A stretch of DNA of 16,158 nt from Caulobacteraceae bacterium (GCA_020852035.1 JADZBR010000248.1:1-16158), one strand, 5' to 3'. Positions 1 through 8,183 are shown, counted from the first letter of the stretch. Notes: generated by a model not told the origin, from the letters alone. Program-made: numbers and translations.

Positions 1-555
1 ACCGACATCGTCGAGGTCAACATCAACAACCTCGCGGCGGTGCCCTCCATCGTCTACGGCCTGCTCGGCCTGGCGGTGTTCATCAACTGGCTGGCGATCC
101 CCAGGTCCTCGCCGCTGGTCGGCGGGATCGTGCTGGCCCTGATGGCCCTGCCGACGGTGATCATCGCCACCCGCGCCTCGCTGAAGGCCGTGCCGCCCTC
201 CATCCGCGAGGCGGCGCTGGGCGTCGGCGCCTCCAAGACCCAGACGGTGTTCCACCACGTCCTGCCGCTGGCCATGCCCGGCATGATGACCGGCTCCATC
301 CTCTCGCTGGCGCACGCGCTGGGCGAGACCGCGCCGCTGCTGATGATCGGCATGGTCGCCTTCGTTCCCAGCTTGCCTGACGGCATCACCGGCTCGGCCA
401 CGGTCCTGCCGGTGCAGGTGTTCATCTGGGAGAACGCCTCCGAGCGGGCGTTCCATGAACGCACCGCCGGCGCCATCATCGTGCTTCTGGCCTTCATGCT
501 GGTGATGAACGCCGCGGCCATTCTCCTGCGCCGCCGCTTCGAGCGGAGGTGGTAG
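1..555 (+). CDS. pstA: Phosphate ABC transporter permease PstA (5' end missing)
   Basis: This is the C-terminal 184 residues of one of the two inner-membrane permease subunits of the PstSCAB high-affinity phosphate importer. The frame is open from base 1, so the gene begins upstream; a GTG at 40 is internal, because conserved sequence (TDIVEVNINNLAAVPSIVYG) runs through it. Family marks are the AAVPSIVYGLLGL membrane segment and a classic EAA loop at visible residues 70-88 (EAALGVGASKTQTVFHHVLP), which docks on the ATPase PstB. A further hydrophobic helix lies near the C-terminus, ending in a basic RRRFERRW tail. The TAG stop lies 2 bases before the ATG of pstB, and the last codons carry the pstB ribosome binding site. 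The operon order and the EAA loop make the call secure. Assignment as PstA rather than PstC rests on sequence feel and its place directly before pstB. Confidence 0.95.
   Translation, partial: TDIVEVNINNLAAVPSIVYGLLGLAVFINWLAIPRSSPLVGGIVLALMALPTVIIATRASLKAVPPSIREAALGVGASKTQTVFHHVLPLAMPGMMTGSILSLAHALGETAPLLMIGMVAFVPSLPDGITGSATVLPVQVFIWENASERAFHERTAGAIIVLLAFMLVMNAAAILLRRRFERRW
545..549 (+). promoter_or_regulatory. Ribosome binding site deciding the pstB start
   Basis: GGAGG lies inside the last codons of pstA, 8 bases before ATG 558. It favours that ATG over the GTG at 549, which overlaps the site itself. Later in-frame ATGs at 594 and 627 have weaker upstream sequences (AGGAAAG before 594), so they cannot be excluded. 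Confidence 0.6.
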
Positions 556-557
556 GG

Positions 558-1421
<864 letters not shown>

Positions 1422-1428
1422 GGGCGCG

Positions 1429-2130
1429 ATGAGCGATCACATCGTCAAATCCTACGACGACGACCTCAACACGGTGGCCGCCGAGGTCGCCCGCATGGGG
1501 GGGCTCGCCGAAGCCCAGGTGGCCGACGCCATCGGCATCATCGTCAAGCGCGACCCGCACACCGCCGAGCAGGTGGTGGCCCGCGACACGCGCCTCGATG
1601 AGCTGCACGCCGACATCGAGGACCGCGCGATCCGGTTGATCGCGCTGCGCCAGCCGCTGGCCAACGACCTGCGCCGCACCGTCTGCGCCATGAAGATCGC
1701 CGGCGAGCTGGAACGTTGCGGGGACCTGGCCAAGAACATCGCCAAGCGCACCCTGGCGCTGGCCGACGCCGACCCGATGCTGCCGCTGTCGCGCTCCATC
1801 GAGCGGATGGGCAAGCTGGTCGCCGGCCGGCTGAAGGACGTGCTCGACGCCTACACCGGCGGGGTGCTCGACAAGGCCGTCGCCGTCTGGTCGCGCGACG
1901 ACGAGGTGGACGAGCACTACAACAGCCTCTTTCGCGAGCTGCTTACCTATATGATGGGCGACCCGCGCACGATCACCACAGGCGCCCACCTGCTGTTCAT
2001 CGCCAAGAACCTGGAACGCATCGGCGACCACGCCACCAACATCGCCGAGTTCGTGCACTACGAACTGACCGGCCGGAACATCGAGGCCGAACGGCCGAAG
2101 ACCGACGCCCTAGCCCCGGAGCAGAACTAG
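1429..2130 (+). CDS. phoU: Phosphate signalling complex protein PhoU
   Basis: PhoU (233 residues) is a cytoplasmic, all-helical protein that links the Pst transporter to the PhoR/PhoB two-component system and prevents excessive phosphate uptake when phosphate is plentiful. The two tandem PhoU repeats are visible: first repeat with LRQPLANDLRR at 73-83 and the acidic metal-binding signature ELERCGDLAKNIAKR at 93-107; second repeat with LERIGDHATNIAE at 195-207. Length is normal for the family (E. coli about 241). ATG 1429 is preceded by GAGGG from the end of pstB. The TAG stop at 2128-2130 is immediately followed by the phoB ATG, so the two are probably translationally coupled. Confidence 0.97.
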   Translation: MSDHIVKSYDDDLNTVAAEVARMGGLAEAQVADAIGIIVKRDPHTAEQVVARDTRLDELHADIEDRAIRLIALRQPLANDLRRTVCAMKIAGELERCGDLAKNIAKRTLALADADPMLPLSRSIERMGKLVAGRLKDVLDAYTGGVLDKAVAVWSRDDEVDEHYNSLFRELLTYMMGDPRTITTGAHLLFIAKNLERIGDHATNIAEFVHYELTGRNIEAERPKTDALAPEQN

Positions 2131-2823
2131 ATGGCCGCCCCCCGCGTGCTCGTCGTGGAGGACGAGGACAGCCTCGCCACCCTCCTGCAGTACAACCTCG
2201 ACAAGGAAGGCTACCAGGTCTCCATCGCCGGCGACGGCGAGGAGGCGCTCGTGCAGATCGACGAGGCGATGCCCGACCTGATCCTGCTCGACTGGATGCT
2301 GCCCAAGGTCTCCGGGATCGAGGTCTGCCGCCGGCTTCGCGCCCGCGCCGAGACCAGGAACCTGCCGATCATCATGCTCACCGCCCGGGTCGAGGAGACC
2401 GACCGCGTGCGGGGGTTGGACACCGGCGCCGACGACTATGTGGTCAAGCCGTTCTCGATGAGCGAGCTGGCCGCCCGCATCCGCGCGGTGCTGCGCCGCC
2501 TGCGGCCGGGCCTGGCCGACGATAAGGTGCGCTGCGGCGACATCATCGTCGACCGGGTGGCCCACCGGGTGAAGCGCGCCGGCAAGGAGGTGCACCTGGG
2601 CCCGACGGAGTTCCGACTGCTCGACTACCTGATGCAGAATCCCGGCCGGGTGTTCAGCCGCGAGCAGCTGCTGGACGCGGTCTGGGGCTCGGACATCTAT
2701 GTCGAGGCGCGGACCGTCGACGTCCACATCGGGCGCCTGCGCAAGGCGCTGAACCGCGAGGTCACCGGCGACCCCATCCGCACGGTGCGCTCGGCGGGCT
2801 ATTCGCTGGACGTCGACGCCTGA
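2131..2823 (+). CDS. phoB: Phosphate regulon response regulator PhoB
   Basis: PhoB (230 residues) is an OmpR-family DNA-binding response regulator that activates phosphate-starvation genes after phosphorylation by PhoR. The receiver domain (about 1-125) shows the acidic pair E10-D11, phosphoacceptor Asp54 (LILLDWMLPKVSG), Thr84 (MLTAR) and Lys106 (VVKPF). The C-terminal winged-helix domain (about 130-229) contains the GPTEFRLLDYLMQNPGRVFSREQLLDAVWG core and the recognition-helix region ARTVDVHIGRLRKAL. Its ATG begins on the base after the phoU stop; GGAG at 2118-2121 provides the ribosome site. It is the last plus-strand gene of the operon here. No phoR is in view; in relatives it lies upstream of pstC, outside this window. 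The residues match PhoB closely and the pst neighbours settle the name. Confidence 0.96.
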   Translation: MAAPRVLVVEDEDSLATLLQYNLDKEGYQVSIAGDGEEALVQIDEAMPDLILLDWMLPKVSGIEVCRRLRARAETRNLPIIMLTARVEETDRVRGLDTGADDYVVKPFSMSELAARIRAVLRRLRPGLADDKVRCGDIIVDRVAHRVKRAGKEVHLGPTEFRLLDYLMQNPGRVFSREQLLDAVWGSDIYVEARTVDVHIGRLRKALNREVTGDPIRTVRSAGYSLDVDA

Positions 2824-2882
2824 GATCCACCGGGCGGCCTTGCGGGGTTCGAGACGCGGGCCGGTCGGCCGCTCCTCACCGT

Positions 2883-2939
2883 GACCAGGGGTTTGCGTTT
2901 TCTGGCCTGGTCATCCCGAGGAGTGCGAGGCGCTCCTCG
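2883..2939. repeat. Palindromic intergenic element (possible bidirectional terminator)
   Basis: Two inverted repeats lie between the convergent phoB and the minus-strand small gene. The first is GACCAGG (2883-2889) pairing with CCTGGTC (2906-2912) over a 16-base loop. The second is a tight hairpin, CGAGGAGTGC (2917-2926) pairing with GCGCTCCTCG (2930-2939): a 10-bp stem with one G-T wobble and a 3-base loop. The motif around it (TCATCCCGAGGAG...CTCCTCGAAGGACG) resembles a dispersed intergenic repeat I recall from Caulobacteraceae and other alphaproteobacteria. There is no T-run, so a factor-independent terminator role is only inferred. Confidence 0.5.
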
Positions 2940-2961
2940 AAGGACGCCGTGAACCACCGCT

Positions 2962-3207
2962 TCAATCCTGCGGCTCGTCCAGGTCGAACGGATCGTCATA
3001 GCCTTTGCGCGAGGAATAGAAGGCCAGCCACATCAGCACGCCTGTCAATCCTCCGACGACCACGAGGCCGCCGATCACGAAGGGCATGATCGGCCGCAGG
3101 TCGCCCCAACCGCCGCCAAAGGCGCCGCCCGCGCGGACCGCGAAGACAGCGAACGCGGCCATCCCGGCCAGCCCGATCACGAAGAGAACGGCGACCAGCT
3201 TGTTCAT
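2962..3207 (-). CDS. Small two-helix membrane protein of unknown function
   Basis: I do not recognise this 81-residue protein. It has two hydrophobic segments, about 4-25 (LVAVLFVIGLAGMAAFAVFAV) and 41-64, joined by a Gly-rich loop (RAGGAFGGGWGDLRP). It ends in a cytoplasmic-looking acidic tail (YDDPFDLDEPQD). A longer reading from 3264 exists, but I chose ATG 3207 because AGGAG at 3216-3212 (reading the minus strand) stands 7 bases before it, and because the added residues are basic and uninformative. It converges on phoB and diverges from purD, so it is probably a single-gene unit. A TATATA at 3237-3232 may be its -10 box. The hydrophobic pattern and good ribosome site support a real gene; the function is unknown. 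Confidence 0.7.
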   Translation of the reverse strand: MNKLVAVLFVIGLAGMAAFAVFAVRAGGAFGGGWGDLRPIMPFVIGGLVVVGGLTGVLMWLAFYSSRKGYDDPFDLDEPQD

Positions 3208-3231
3208 CGAAGGCTCCTGCAGCTTGAACCT

Positions 3232-3237
3232 TATATA
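3232..3237 (-). promoter_or_regulatory. Possible -10 box for the small membrane protein gene
   Basis: TATATA, followed on the minus strand by AGG, is the most AT-rich spot of an otherwise GC-rich spacer. It lies 24 bases before ATG 3207, a distance that leaves a short leader containing the AGGAG ribosome site. No good -35 hexamer is visible at 16-18 bases (TTGGCG is 21 bases away). Because the motif is its own reverse complement, it could also serve the plus strand. Confidence 0.3.
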
Positions 3238-3414
3238 GGTGCGAGTCCCTCGCCTGACCGCCAAGCTTCATCTCGATCGCGTGCTTTTTTCGGTCGGCGA
3301 GCCCGACGGCGGGGGCGAACCTCTCCGATGGGGCCGGCCTTCCGGTTCGCGGCGGGCGGTGTCCCTGCCGCCTCGGCTTGACCGCCTGCGCGCCGCGCGC
3401 CAAAGGCGGCGGCC

Positions 3415-4701
3415 ATGAAGGTTCTCCTTGTCGGTTCGGGCGGTCGCGAACACGCCCTGGCGTGGAAGATCGCGCAATCGCCGCTGCTGACGCGCCTGGT
3501 CATGGCGCCGGGCAACCCCGGCATGGCGGCGCACGGCGAATGCCGTCCTGTCGCCGTCACCGACGCGCCCGCCATCGCCGCCCTGGCCGAAGAGATCGCC
3601 GCCGACCTGGTGGTCATCGGCCCGGAGAGCGCCGTCGCCGCCGGCGTCGCCGACGCGGTGACGGCCAGGGGGATCGCCTGCTTCGGCCCTGTCGCCCAGG
3701 CCGGACAGCTGGAATCCTCCAAGGCGTTCACCAAGGGCTTCTGCGACCGCCACGGCCTGCCTACAGGCGCCTATGAGGTGTTCGACGAGGCCGGGCCGGC
3801 CAAGGCGGCGCTGGATCGTTTCACCCCGCCCTATGTGGTCAAGGCCGACGGCCTGGCGGCCGGCAAGGGCGTGGTGATCGCGCAAGACCGCGCCGAGGCC
3901 GAGTTCGCCATCGACGACGCGCTCGGCGGCCGCTTCGGGGCGGCGGGCGCGCGGGTGGTGCTGGAGGCGTTTCTCGAGGGCGAGATCGGCTCCTGGTTCG
4001 CCCTCTGCGACGGCCAGACCAGCCTGCTGTTCGGCGGCGCCCAGGACCACAAGCGCGCCTTCGACGGCGAGCAGGGGCCCAACACCGGCGGCATGGGGAC
4101 CTATTCGCCGGCGCCGCTGTTCACCGACGCCCTGGTCGCGCAGGTCGACGAGCGGCTGGTGCGCCCGGCCTTCGCCGGGATCGCTGAGGAGGGCGCGCCC
4201 TATCGCGGCGTGCTGTTCGTGGAGCTGATGGCCACCCGGGACGGTCCCAAACTGGTGGAGTTCAACGTCCGTTTCGGCGACCCGGAATGCCAGGTGCTGA
4301 TGCTGCGCCTGGAGAGCGACCTCCTGCCCTACCTGGCCGCCTGCGCCGAGGGGCGCCTGGCGCAGATGCCGGCGCCGGTCTGGAGCGGCGACGCCGCGAT
4401 CTGCGTGGTGATGGCGGCCGACGGCTATCCGGAAAGCCCGGTGACCGGCTCGGTCATCCGCGGCGCCGACCAGGACTTCGGCGAGGGCGTGGTGGTCTTC
4501 CACGCCGGCACCAGGCGCGACGCCGACGGGACCCTGCGCGCCGCAGGCGGGCGGGTGCTGAACATCTGCGCACGCGCGCCGACCCTCGCCGAGGCGCGAG
4601 ATCGGGCCTACGCTGCGATCGACGCCATCGACTGGCCCGGCGGCTTCTGCCGGCGCGACATCGGCTGGCGCGCCTTGCCGGCCGCAGGGTCATGTCGGTA
4701 G
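3415..4701 (+). CDS. purD: Phosphoribosylamine--glycine ligase (GAR synthetase) PurD
   Basis: PurD (428 residues, normal length) catalyses the ATP-dependent joining of 5-phosphoribosylamine and glycine, the second step of de novo purine synthesis, in the cytoplasm. Visible marks are the N-terminal nucleotide-fold GSGGREHA at 7-14, the ATP-grasp segment VVKADGLAAGKGVV at 141-154, the family signature GPNTGGMGTYSPAP at 221-234, the metal-binding EFNVRFGDPE at 282-291, and the C-terminal domain ending RRDIGWRALP. ATG 3415 is the natural start because the conserved KVLLVGSGGREH follows directly; the upstream AAAGGCGG is only a fair ribosome site. It is divergent from the small membrane protein. 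The next plus-strand gene starts 35 bases downstream and may have its own promoter. Confidence 0.98.
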   Translation: MKVLLVGSGGREHALAWKIAQSPLLTRLVMAPGNPGMAAHGECRPVAVTDAPAIAALAEEIAADLVVIGPESAVAAGVADAVTARGIACFGPVAQAGQLESSKAFTKGFCDRHGLPTGAYEVFDEAGPAKAALDRFTPPYVVKADGLAAGKGVVIAQDRAEAEFAIDDALGGRFGAAGARVVLEAFLEGEIGSWFALCDGQTSLLFGGAQDHKRAFDGEQGPNTGGMGTYSPAPLFTDALVAQVDERLVRPAFAGIAEEGAPYRGVLFVELMATRDGPKLVEFNVRFGDPECQVLMLRLESDLLPYLAACAEGRLAQMPAPVWSGDAAICVVMAADGYPESPVTGSVIRGADQDFGEGVVVFHAGTRRDADGTLRAAGGRVLNICARAPTLAEARDRAYAAIDAIDWPGGFCRRDIGWRALPAAGSCR

Positions 4702-4704
4702 AAT
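4675..4704 (+). promoter_or_regulatory. Possible sigma-70-type promoter before the phosphotransferase gene
   Basis: TTGCCG (4675-4680) and TAGAAT (4699-4704) are separated by 18 bases and overlap the last codons and stop of purD. They match the -35 and -10 consensus at 4 of 6 and 5 of 6 positions. The AT-rich run AATAATTAGAA that follows is unusual for this genome. If real, it would let the downstream kinase gene be expressed apart from purD. Confidence 0.35.
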
Positions 4705-4736
4705 AATTAGAAGATCAGGTATGGAGGGACGCGAAA

Positions 4737-5807
4737 ATGGCTGAAGCCGAAGAGCAGGCGCGCGAACAGCTGAACACCGGCACCAAGCCGGTGGCCGAGT
4801 CCCACAGGTTCGACGAGGCCGCGCTCGACGCCTGGATGAAGGCCAATGTGGAGGGCTACGCCGGTCCGCTGGAGGTGCGCCAGTTCAAGGGCGGCCAGTC
4901 GAACCCGACCTACCAGCTGGTCACGCCGGGCAAGAAATACGTCATGCGCAGGAAGCCGCCGGGCAAGCTCCTGCCCTCGGCCCACGCCGTCGACCGCGAA
5001 TACAAGGTGATCACCGCGCTCTATCCGACCGGCTTCCCGGTGGCCAAGACCTATGGCCTTTGCACCGACGAGGGCGTGATCGGGACCATGTTCTACATCA
5101 TGGACATGGTCGAGGGCCGCATCCTCTGGGACCAGCAGCTGCCGCAGTACGAGCCGGCCGAGCGCCACGCCATCTACATGGCCAAGCTGAAGACGCTCGC
5201 CGACCTGCACAACACCGATCACGAGGCCATCGGCCTGTCGGACTTCGGCCGGCCGGGCAACTACATGCTCCGCCAGATCGACCGCTGGACCAAGCAGTAC
5301 AAGGCGTCCGAGACCCAGCACATCGACGAGGTCGAGCGGCTGATCGAATGGTTGCCGGCCACCGCGCCCGAGCAGACCCGCACCTCCATCGTCCACGGCG
5401 ACTACCGGCTGGACAACATGGCCCTGCACCCCACCGAGCCGCGGGTGATCGCCGTGCTCGACTGGGAGCTGGCCACCCTTGGCGAGCCACTGGCCGACTT
5501 CAGCTACCTCCTGATGAACTGGGTGAACGGCTCGATCTCGACCCTGCCGGACCTGAAGGCGCACGGCATCCCGACCGTCGAGGAGTATGTCGCCGAATAC
5601 TGCCGCCTGACCGGCCGCGACGGCCTGCCGGAGCTGAACTGGTACTTCGCCTACAACGCCTTCCGCCTGGCGGGCATCCTGCAAGGCATCGTCGGCCGGG
5701 TGCGCGACGGCACGGCCAACAGCCCCCACGCCGCCGCCAACGCCGACCGCGTGCCGGCTCTGGCCAAGGCGGCCTGGGGCTTCGCGAAAAAGGCCGGGGC
5801 GTCCTAG
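4737..5807 (+). CDS. Phosphotransferase (aminoglycoside phosphotransferase/ACAD10-11-type kinase fold)
   Basis: This is a 356-residue soluble kinase-fold protein of the APH family, of the sort annotated phosphotransferase family protein. The N-lobe carries GGQSNPTYQL (52-61) and the RRKPPGKLLPSAHAVDREY stretch (71-89), the typical signature of the acyl-CoA-dehydrogenase-associated subgroup. The catalytic loop is HGDYRLDN (220-227, Asp222 as base, Asn227) and the metal-binding motif is DWE at 242-244 followed by LATLGEPLADFSY. Known relatives include the kinase part of ACAD10/ACAD11 and LvaA of Pseudomonas putida, which phosphorylates 4-hydroxyacyl-CoA. The substrate here is therefore probably a hydroxylated acyl compound rather than an antibiotic, but that is inference. 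GGAGGG at 4723-4728 is 8 bases before ATG 4737. No acyl-CoA dehydrogenase lies beside it in this window. Confidence 0.88.
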   Translation: MAEAEEQAREQLNTGTKPVAESHRFDEAALDAWMKANVEGYAGPLEVRQFKGGQSNPTYQLVTPGKKYVMRRKPPGKLLPSAHAVDREYKVITALYPTGFPVAKTYGLCTDEGVIGTMFYIMDMVEGRILWDQQLPQYEPAERHAIYMAKLKTLADLHNTDHEAIGLSDFGRPGNYMLRQIDRWTKQYKASETQHIDEVERLIEWLPATAPEQTRTSIVHGDYRLDNMALHPTEPRVIAVLDWELATLGEPLADFSYLLMNWVNGSISTLPDLKAHGIPTVEEYVAEYCRLTGRDGLPELNWYFAYNAFRLAGILQGIVGRVRDGTANSPHAAANADRVPALAKAAWGFAKKAGAS

Positions 5808-5816
5808 GGGTATCTG

Positions 5817-5870
5817 CCTCCCCTTCATGGGGAGGGTGGATCGCCGCTATAGCGGCGAGACGGGTGGGGC
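5817..5870. repeat. Palindromic intergenic repeat between convergent genes
   Basis: A hairpin CCTCCCC (5817-5823) / GGGGAGG (5829-5835) with a 5-base loop is followed by a perfect 18-bp palindrome, TCGCCGCTATAGCGGCGA (5841-5858), and then GGGTGGGG. The order (CTCCCC hairpin, GGTGGA, GC palindrome, GACGGGTGGGG) resembles a dispersed repeat that I recall from Caulobacteraceae and other alphaproteobacterial genomes. It fills the 97-base gap between the stops of the phosphotransferase and lpxK and could act as a two-way transcription stop. Confidence 0.6.
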
Positions 5871-5904
5871 CCTTGCCGAGAGCCAGCAGCCCCGCCCTGG
5901 CCGT

Positions 5905-6933
5905 TTACGCGGCCTGTCCCTCCCCACGGTGGGGGAGGCAGGCGAGCAGGGCCATGATCGCCGCCTCGTCCTCGAACCTCGCCCGCACGGGCCAGGCCGT
6001 GACACGTTCGCGCCAGGCGGCGCGCAGGCGCACCCAGTCCTTTTCGGTGGTGATCAGCCGTGCGCCCAGCGCCGCCGCCCGGTCGGCCAGCGCCGCCAGC
6101 GTCCGCGCGTCGTAGGACGCATGGTCCGGGAAGGCCGCGAAATCGGCCAGATCGGCGCCGGCGGCGACCAGCGCGCGCTCCACCTTCCACGGCTTGCCGA
6201 TCCCCGCGAAGCCCATCAGCGGCCCGTCCGGCGGCGGCGACAGCGGCTCCAGCCGGGCGGTCAGCACCGGCTTGCCGGCGAGGAGGGCCAGCAGCTCCGG
6301 ATCGGGCGCGGCGAGGTCGGCGGGCAGCAGCACGATCACCGCGTCGGCGCGCGCCAGCCCCGCCTTCAGCGGCTCGCGCATCGGCCCGGCCGGCATGACC
6401 GCGCCATCGCCGAACGGCCACTCGCCGTCGCGCGTCTCGCCGTCGACCACGACCAGCGACAGGGCCTTTGTGAGGGTGGGATTCTGGTGCCCGTCGTCCA
6501 TGACGATCGCGCCGGCGCCGTGGGCGGTCGCCGCCACGGCCCCGGCGGCCCGGTCGCGCGCCACCCAGACCGGCCCGGCCCGCGCCAGCATCAGCGGCTC
6601 GTCGCCGACATCGGCGGCGGCATGGGTGTCCGGGTCGACTTGCACCGGCCCCGCGAGGCGCCCGCCATGCCCGCGCGTCAGCACCTGCGGCGCCCGGCCG
6701 GCGTCGGCCAGCAGCCGGACGAGTTCGCGCACGATCGGAGTCTTCCCCGTTCCGCCGACCGTGAGGTTGCCCACGCAGATCACCGGCGGGCCGGGGTCCA
6801 GCGGTCGCGCCCGGGCGATGCGCCGGGCGGTGGTCCAGGCCCAGATCCACGAGGCCGGCGTCAGCAGGGCGCGCGTGACCGGCGCCTGGCGGCGGTCCCG
6901 CTGATACCACCAGCGCGGCGTGGCGAGTTTCAC
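5905..6933 (-). CDS. lpxK: Tetraacyldisaccharide 4'-kinase LpxK
   Basis: LpxK (342 residues) transfers the ATP gamma-phosphate to the 4' position of the lipid A disaccharide, giving lipid IVA, at the cytoplasmic face of the inner membrane. The N-terminal KLATPRWWY...LLTPASWIWAW stretch is the usual membrane-associated entry. The P-loop VGNLTVGGTGKTP spans 54-66, and the DDGHQ motif at 146-150 corresponds to the DDGFQ catalytic Asp pair of other LpxK proteins. The C-terminal part has TTEKDWVRL (295-303), also conserved. The start is GTG 6933, which overlaps the waaA TGA in a GTGA quartet, so translation is probably coupled to waaA. Longer upstream readings are shadows of waaA. The last residues (ACLPHRGEGQAA) are encoded by a palindromic repeat and look like a recent extension. 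Confidence 0.95.
   Translation of the reverse strand: MKLATPRWWYQRDRRQAPVTRALLTPASWIWAWTTARRIARARPLDPGPPVICVGNLTVGGTGKTPIVRELVRLLADAGRAPQVLTRGHGGRLAGPVQVDPDTHAAADVGDEPLMLARAGPVWVARDRAAGAVAATAHGAGAIVMDDGHQNPTLTKALSLVVVDGETRDGEWPFGDGAVMPAGPMREPLKAGLARADAVIVLLPADLAAPDPELLALLAGKPVLTARLEPLSPPPDGPLMGFAGIGKPWKVERALVAAGADLADFAAFPDHASYDARTLAALADRAAALGARLITTEKDWVRLRAAWRERVTAWPVRARFEDEAAIMALLACLPHRGEGQAA
5914..5941. repeat. Second CCTCCCC/GGGGAGG hairpin inside the end of lpxK
   Basis: CCTCCCC (5919-5925) pairs with GGGGAGG (5932-5938) over a 6-base loop, with flanking CTG/CAG. It repeats the hairpin of the neighbouring intergenic element but lies within the last codons of lpxK, where it encodes the CLPHRGEGQ segment. 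Confidence 0.55.
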
Positions 6934-8183
6934 GCGGGGACCAGGGCGAGGAGCGAGCGCACCGCCTCGCGCAACGCCCCCGCCTCGCCCGCGAAGAGCG
7001 CGGATGCGCGTTCGGCGCCCTGCCGCGCGGCCGACGCGCCCGCGGCGAAATCGGCGAAGGCCGCGGCCAGGCCGGTGGCGTCCGCCGTCACCCGGCAGGC
7101 GTGGGCGGCGACCAGCGGCGCGTAGACGCTGGCCCAGTTGTCCACCAGCGGCCCCGAGGCGATCGGGCAATCCAGCTGCGCCGCCTCGACGGGGTTGTGG
7201 CCGCCGGGGCCGGGGATCAGGCTGCCGCCGATGAAGGCGCCGGCCGCCAGCCGGTACCAGAGGCCGAGTTCGCCGAGCACGTCGGCGATGAAGACTTCGG
7301 TCTCCCCGAAGGATTGGCCGGCCGCCTGACGGGCGACGGAACGGTCCGCGCCGGCCAGGGCCGCGACCGCCGCGCCGCGCTCCGGATGGCGGGGGACGAT
7401 CACCAGCAGGGCGTCCGACACGCCCGCGAAGGCCCGCAGGACGATCTCGTCCTCGCCCGGATGGGTCGAGGCGGCGAGCAGCACCGGCCGGCCGGCCGCC
7501 GCGCCGGCAAGCACCGCCAGCCGTTGCGGGTCGGCCGGCAGCGGGGCGCCGAGCAGCTTCAGGTTCAGCCGGCCGCCGTCGCGTCCGCCCATCGCGACCG
7601 CGCGGCCGGCGGAGGCGTCGTCCTGCGGCAGGAGCAGGTCGAAGCCGGACATCAGGGCGCGGGCGGCGGCGGGTGCGCGGGACCATCCCCTGGCGCTGGC
7701 CTCGGTGATGCGGGCGGAGACCAGGGCGGTGCGCACGCCGCGGGCGCGGGCGGCCATCCAGAGGTTGGGCCAGAGCTCGCTCTCGGCAAGCGCCAGCAGG
7801 TCCGGCCGCCAGTGGTCCAGGAACCGGGCGAGAGCGGCGGGGGCGTCGACCGGGGCGTACTGGTGGATGACTTCGGGCGGCAGGCGCCTGGCGAGCAATT
7901 CGGCGGAGGTGCGCGTGCCGGACGTGACCAGCAGCGTTGCGTCGGGCCGGGCGGTCTGCAGGGCTTCGATCAGCGGCAGCAGCGACAGGCTCTCGCCGAC
8001 GCTGGCGCCGTGCAGCCAGATCAGCCGGCCGGCGGGGCGGGCGCGGGCGGCGTGGCCGAGGCGTTCGGCGAGGCGCGCGGGGTCCTCCTTGCCGCGCGCG
8101 GCCCGGCGCTTGAGCAGGGTCGGGGCGAGGGGCTCGAGCAGCCGGGTCCCGGCGGCGTAGAGGGCCAGGGAAAGCGGCGTCAC
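6930..8183 (-). CDS. waaA: Kdo transferase (3-deoxy-D-manno-octulosonic acid transferase) WaaA
   Basis: WaaA (417 residues, usual length about 420) transfers Kdo from CMP-Kdo to lipid IVA on the inner leaflet of the inner membrane. It is a GT-B glycosyltransferase (family GT30). Visible marks are the N-terminal hydrophobic anchor (LSLALYAAGTRLLEPLAP), HGASVGE at 58-64 holding the catalytic Glu64, ESELWPN at 134-140, STHPGEDE at 239-246, VPRHPER at 263-269, and the CMP-Kdo-binding region GGSLIPGPGGHNPVEAAQ at 319-336. GTG 8183 is taken as the start because it overlaps the stop of the upstream transporter gene in a GTGA quartet and places the anchor at residue 2. The frame remains open further upstream, but those residues are Arg-rich shadow sequence. 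It is followed by lpxK with the same kind of overlap. How many Kdo units it adds cannot be read from the sequence. Confidence 0.95.
   Translation of the reverse strand: MTPLSLALYAAGTRLLEPLAPTLLKRRAARGKEDPARLAERLGHAARARPAGRLIWLHGASVGESLSLLPLIEALQTARPDATLLVTSGTRTSAELLARRLPPEVIHQYAPVDAPAALARFLDHWRPDLLALAESELWPNLWMAARARGVRTALVSARITEASARGWSRAPAAARALMSGFDLLLPQDDASAGRAVAMGGRDGGRLNLKLLGAPLPADPQRLAVLAGAAAGRPVLLAASTHPGEDEIVLRAFAGVSDALLVIVPRHPERGAAVAALAGADRSVARQAAGQSFGETEVFIADVLGELGLWYRLAAGAFIGGSLIPGPGGHNPVEAAQLDCPIASGPLVDNWASVYAPLVAAHACRVTADATGLAAAFADFAAGASAARQGAERASALFAGEAGALREAVRSLLALVPA

Noticed and set aside
3232..3265. tRNA-like 3' end (GGTGCGAGTCCCTCGCCTGACCGCCA)
   Set aside because: It resembles a T-loop followed by CCA, but the T-stem does not pair and there is no anticodon or D arm upstream.
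3285..3290. Run of six T as a terminator
   Set aside because: No stable hairpin directly precedes it, and no plus-strand gene ends nearby. GCC(T)GACCG and CGGTCGGC around it pair only over a 30-base loop.
3378..3406. Caulobacter-type promoter before purD (TTGACCG, then GCCAAAGG after 14 bases)
   Set aside because: The -35 part is good, but the -10 part matches poorly, and the start of transcription would fall almost on the purD ATG.
4737..5807. Antibiotic (aminoglycoside) resistance kinase
   Set aside because: The RRKPPGKLLPSAHAV stretch marks the acyl-CoA-associated subgroup, not a resistance enzyme.
6934..7686. Extension of the lpxK frame far upstream
   Set aside because: The sequence is Arg/Ala/Gly-rich shadow of waaA. 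Clear LpxK sequence starts at GTG 6933, which overlaps the waaA stop.
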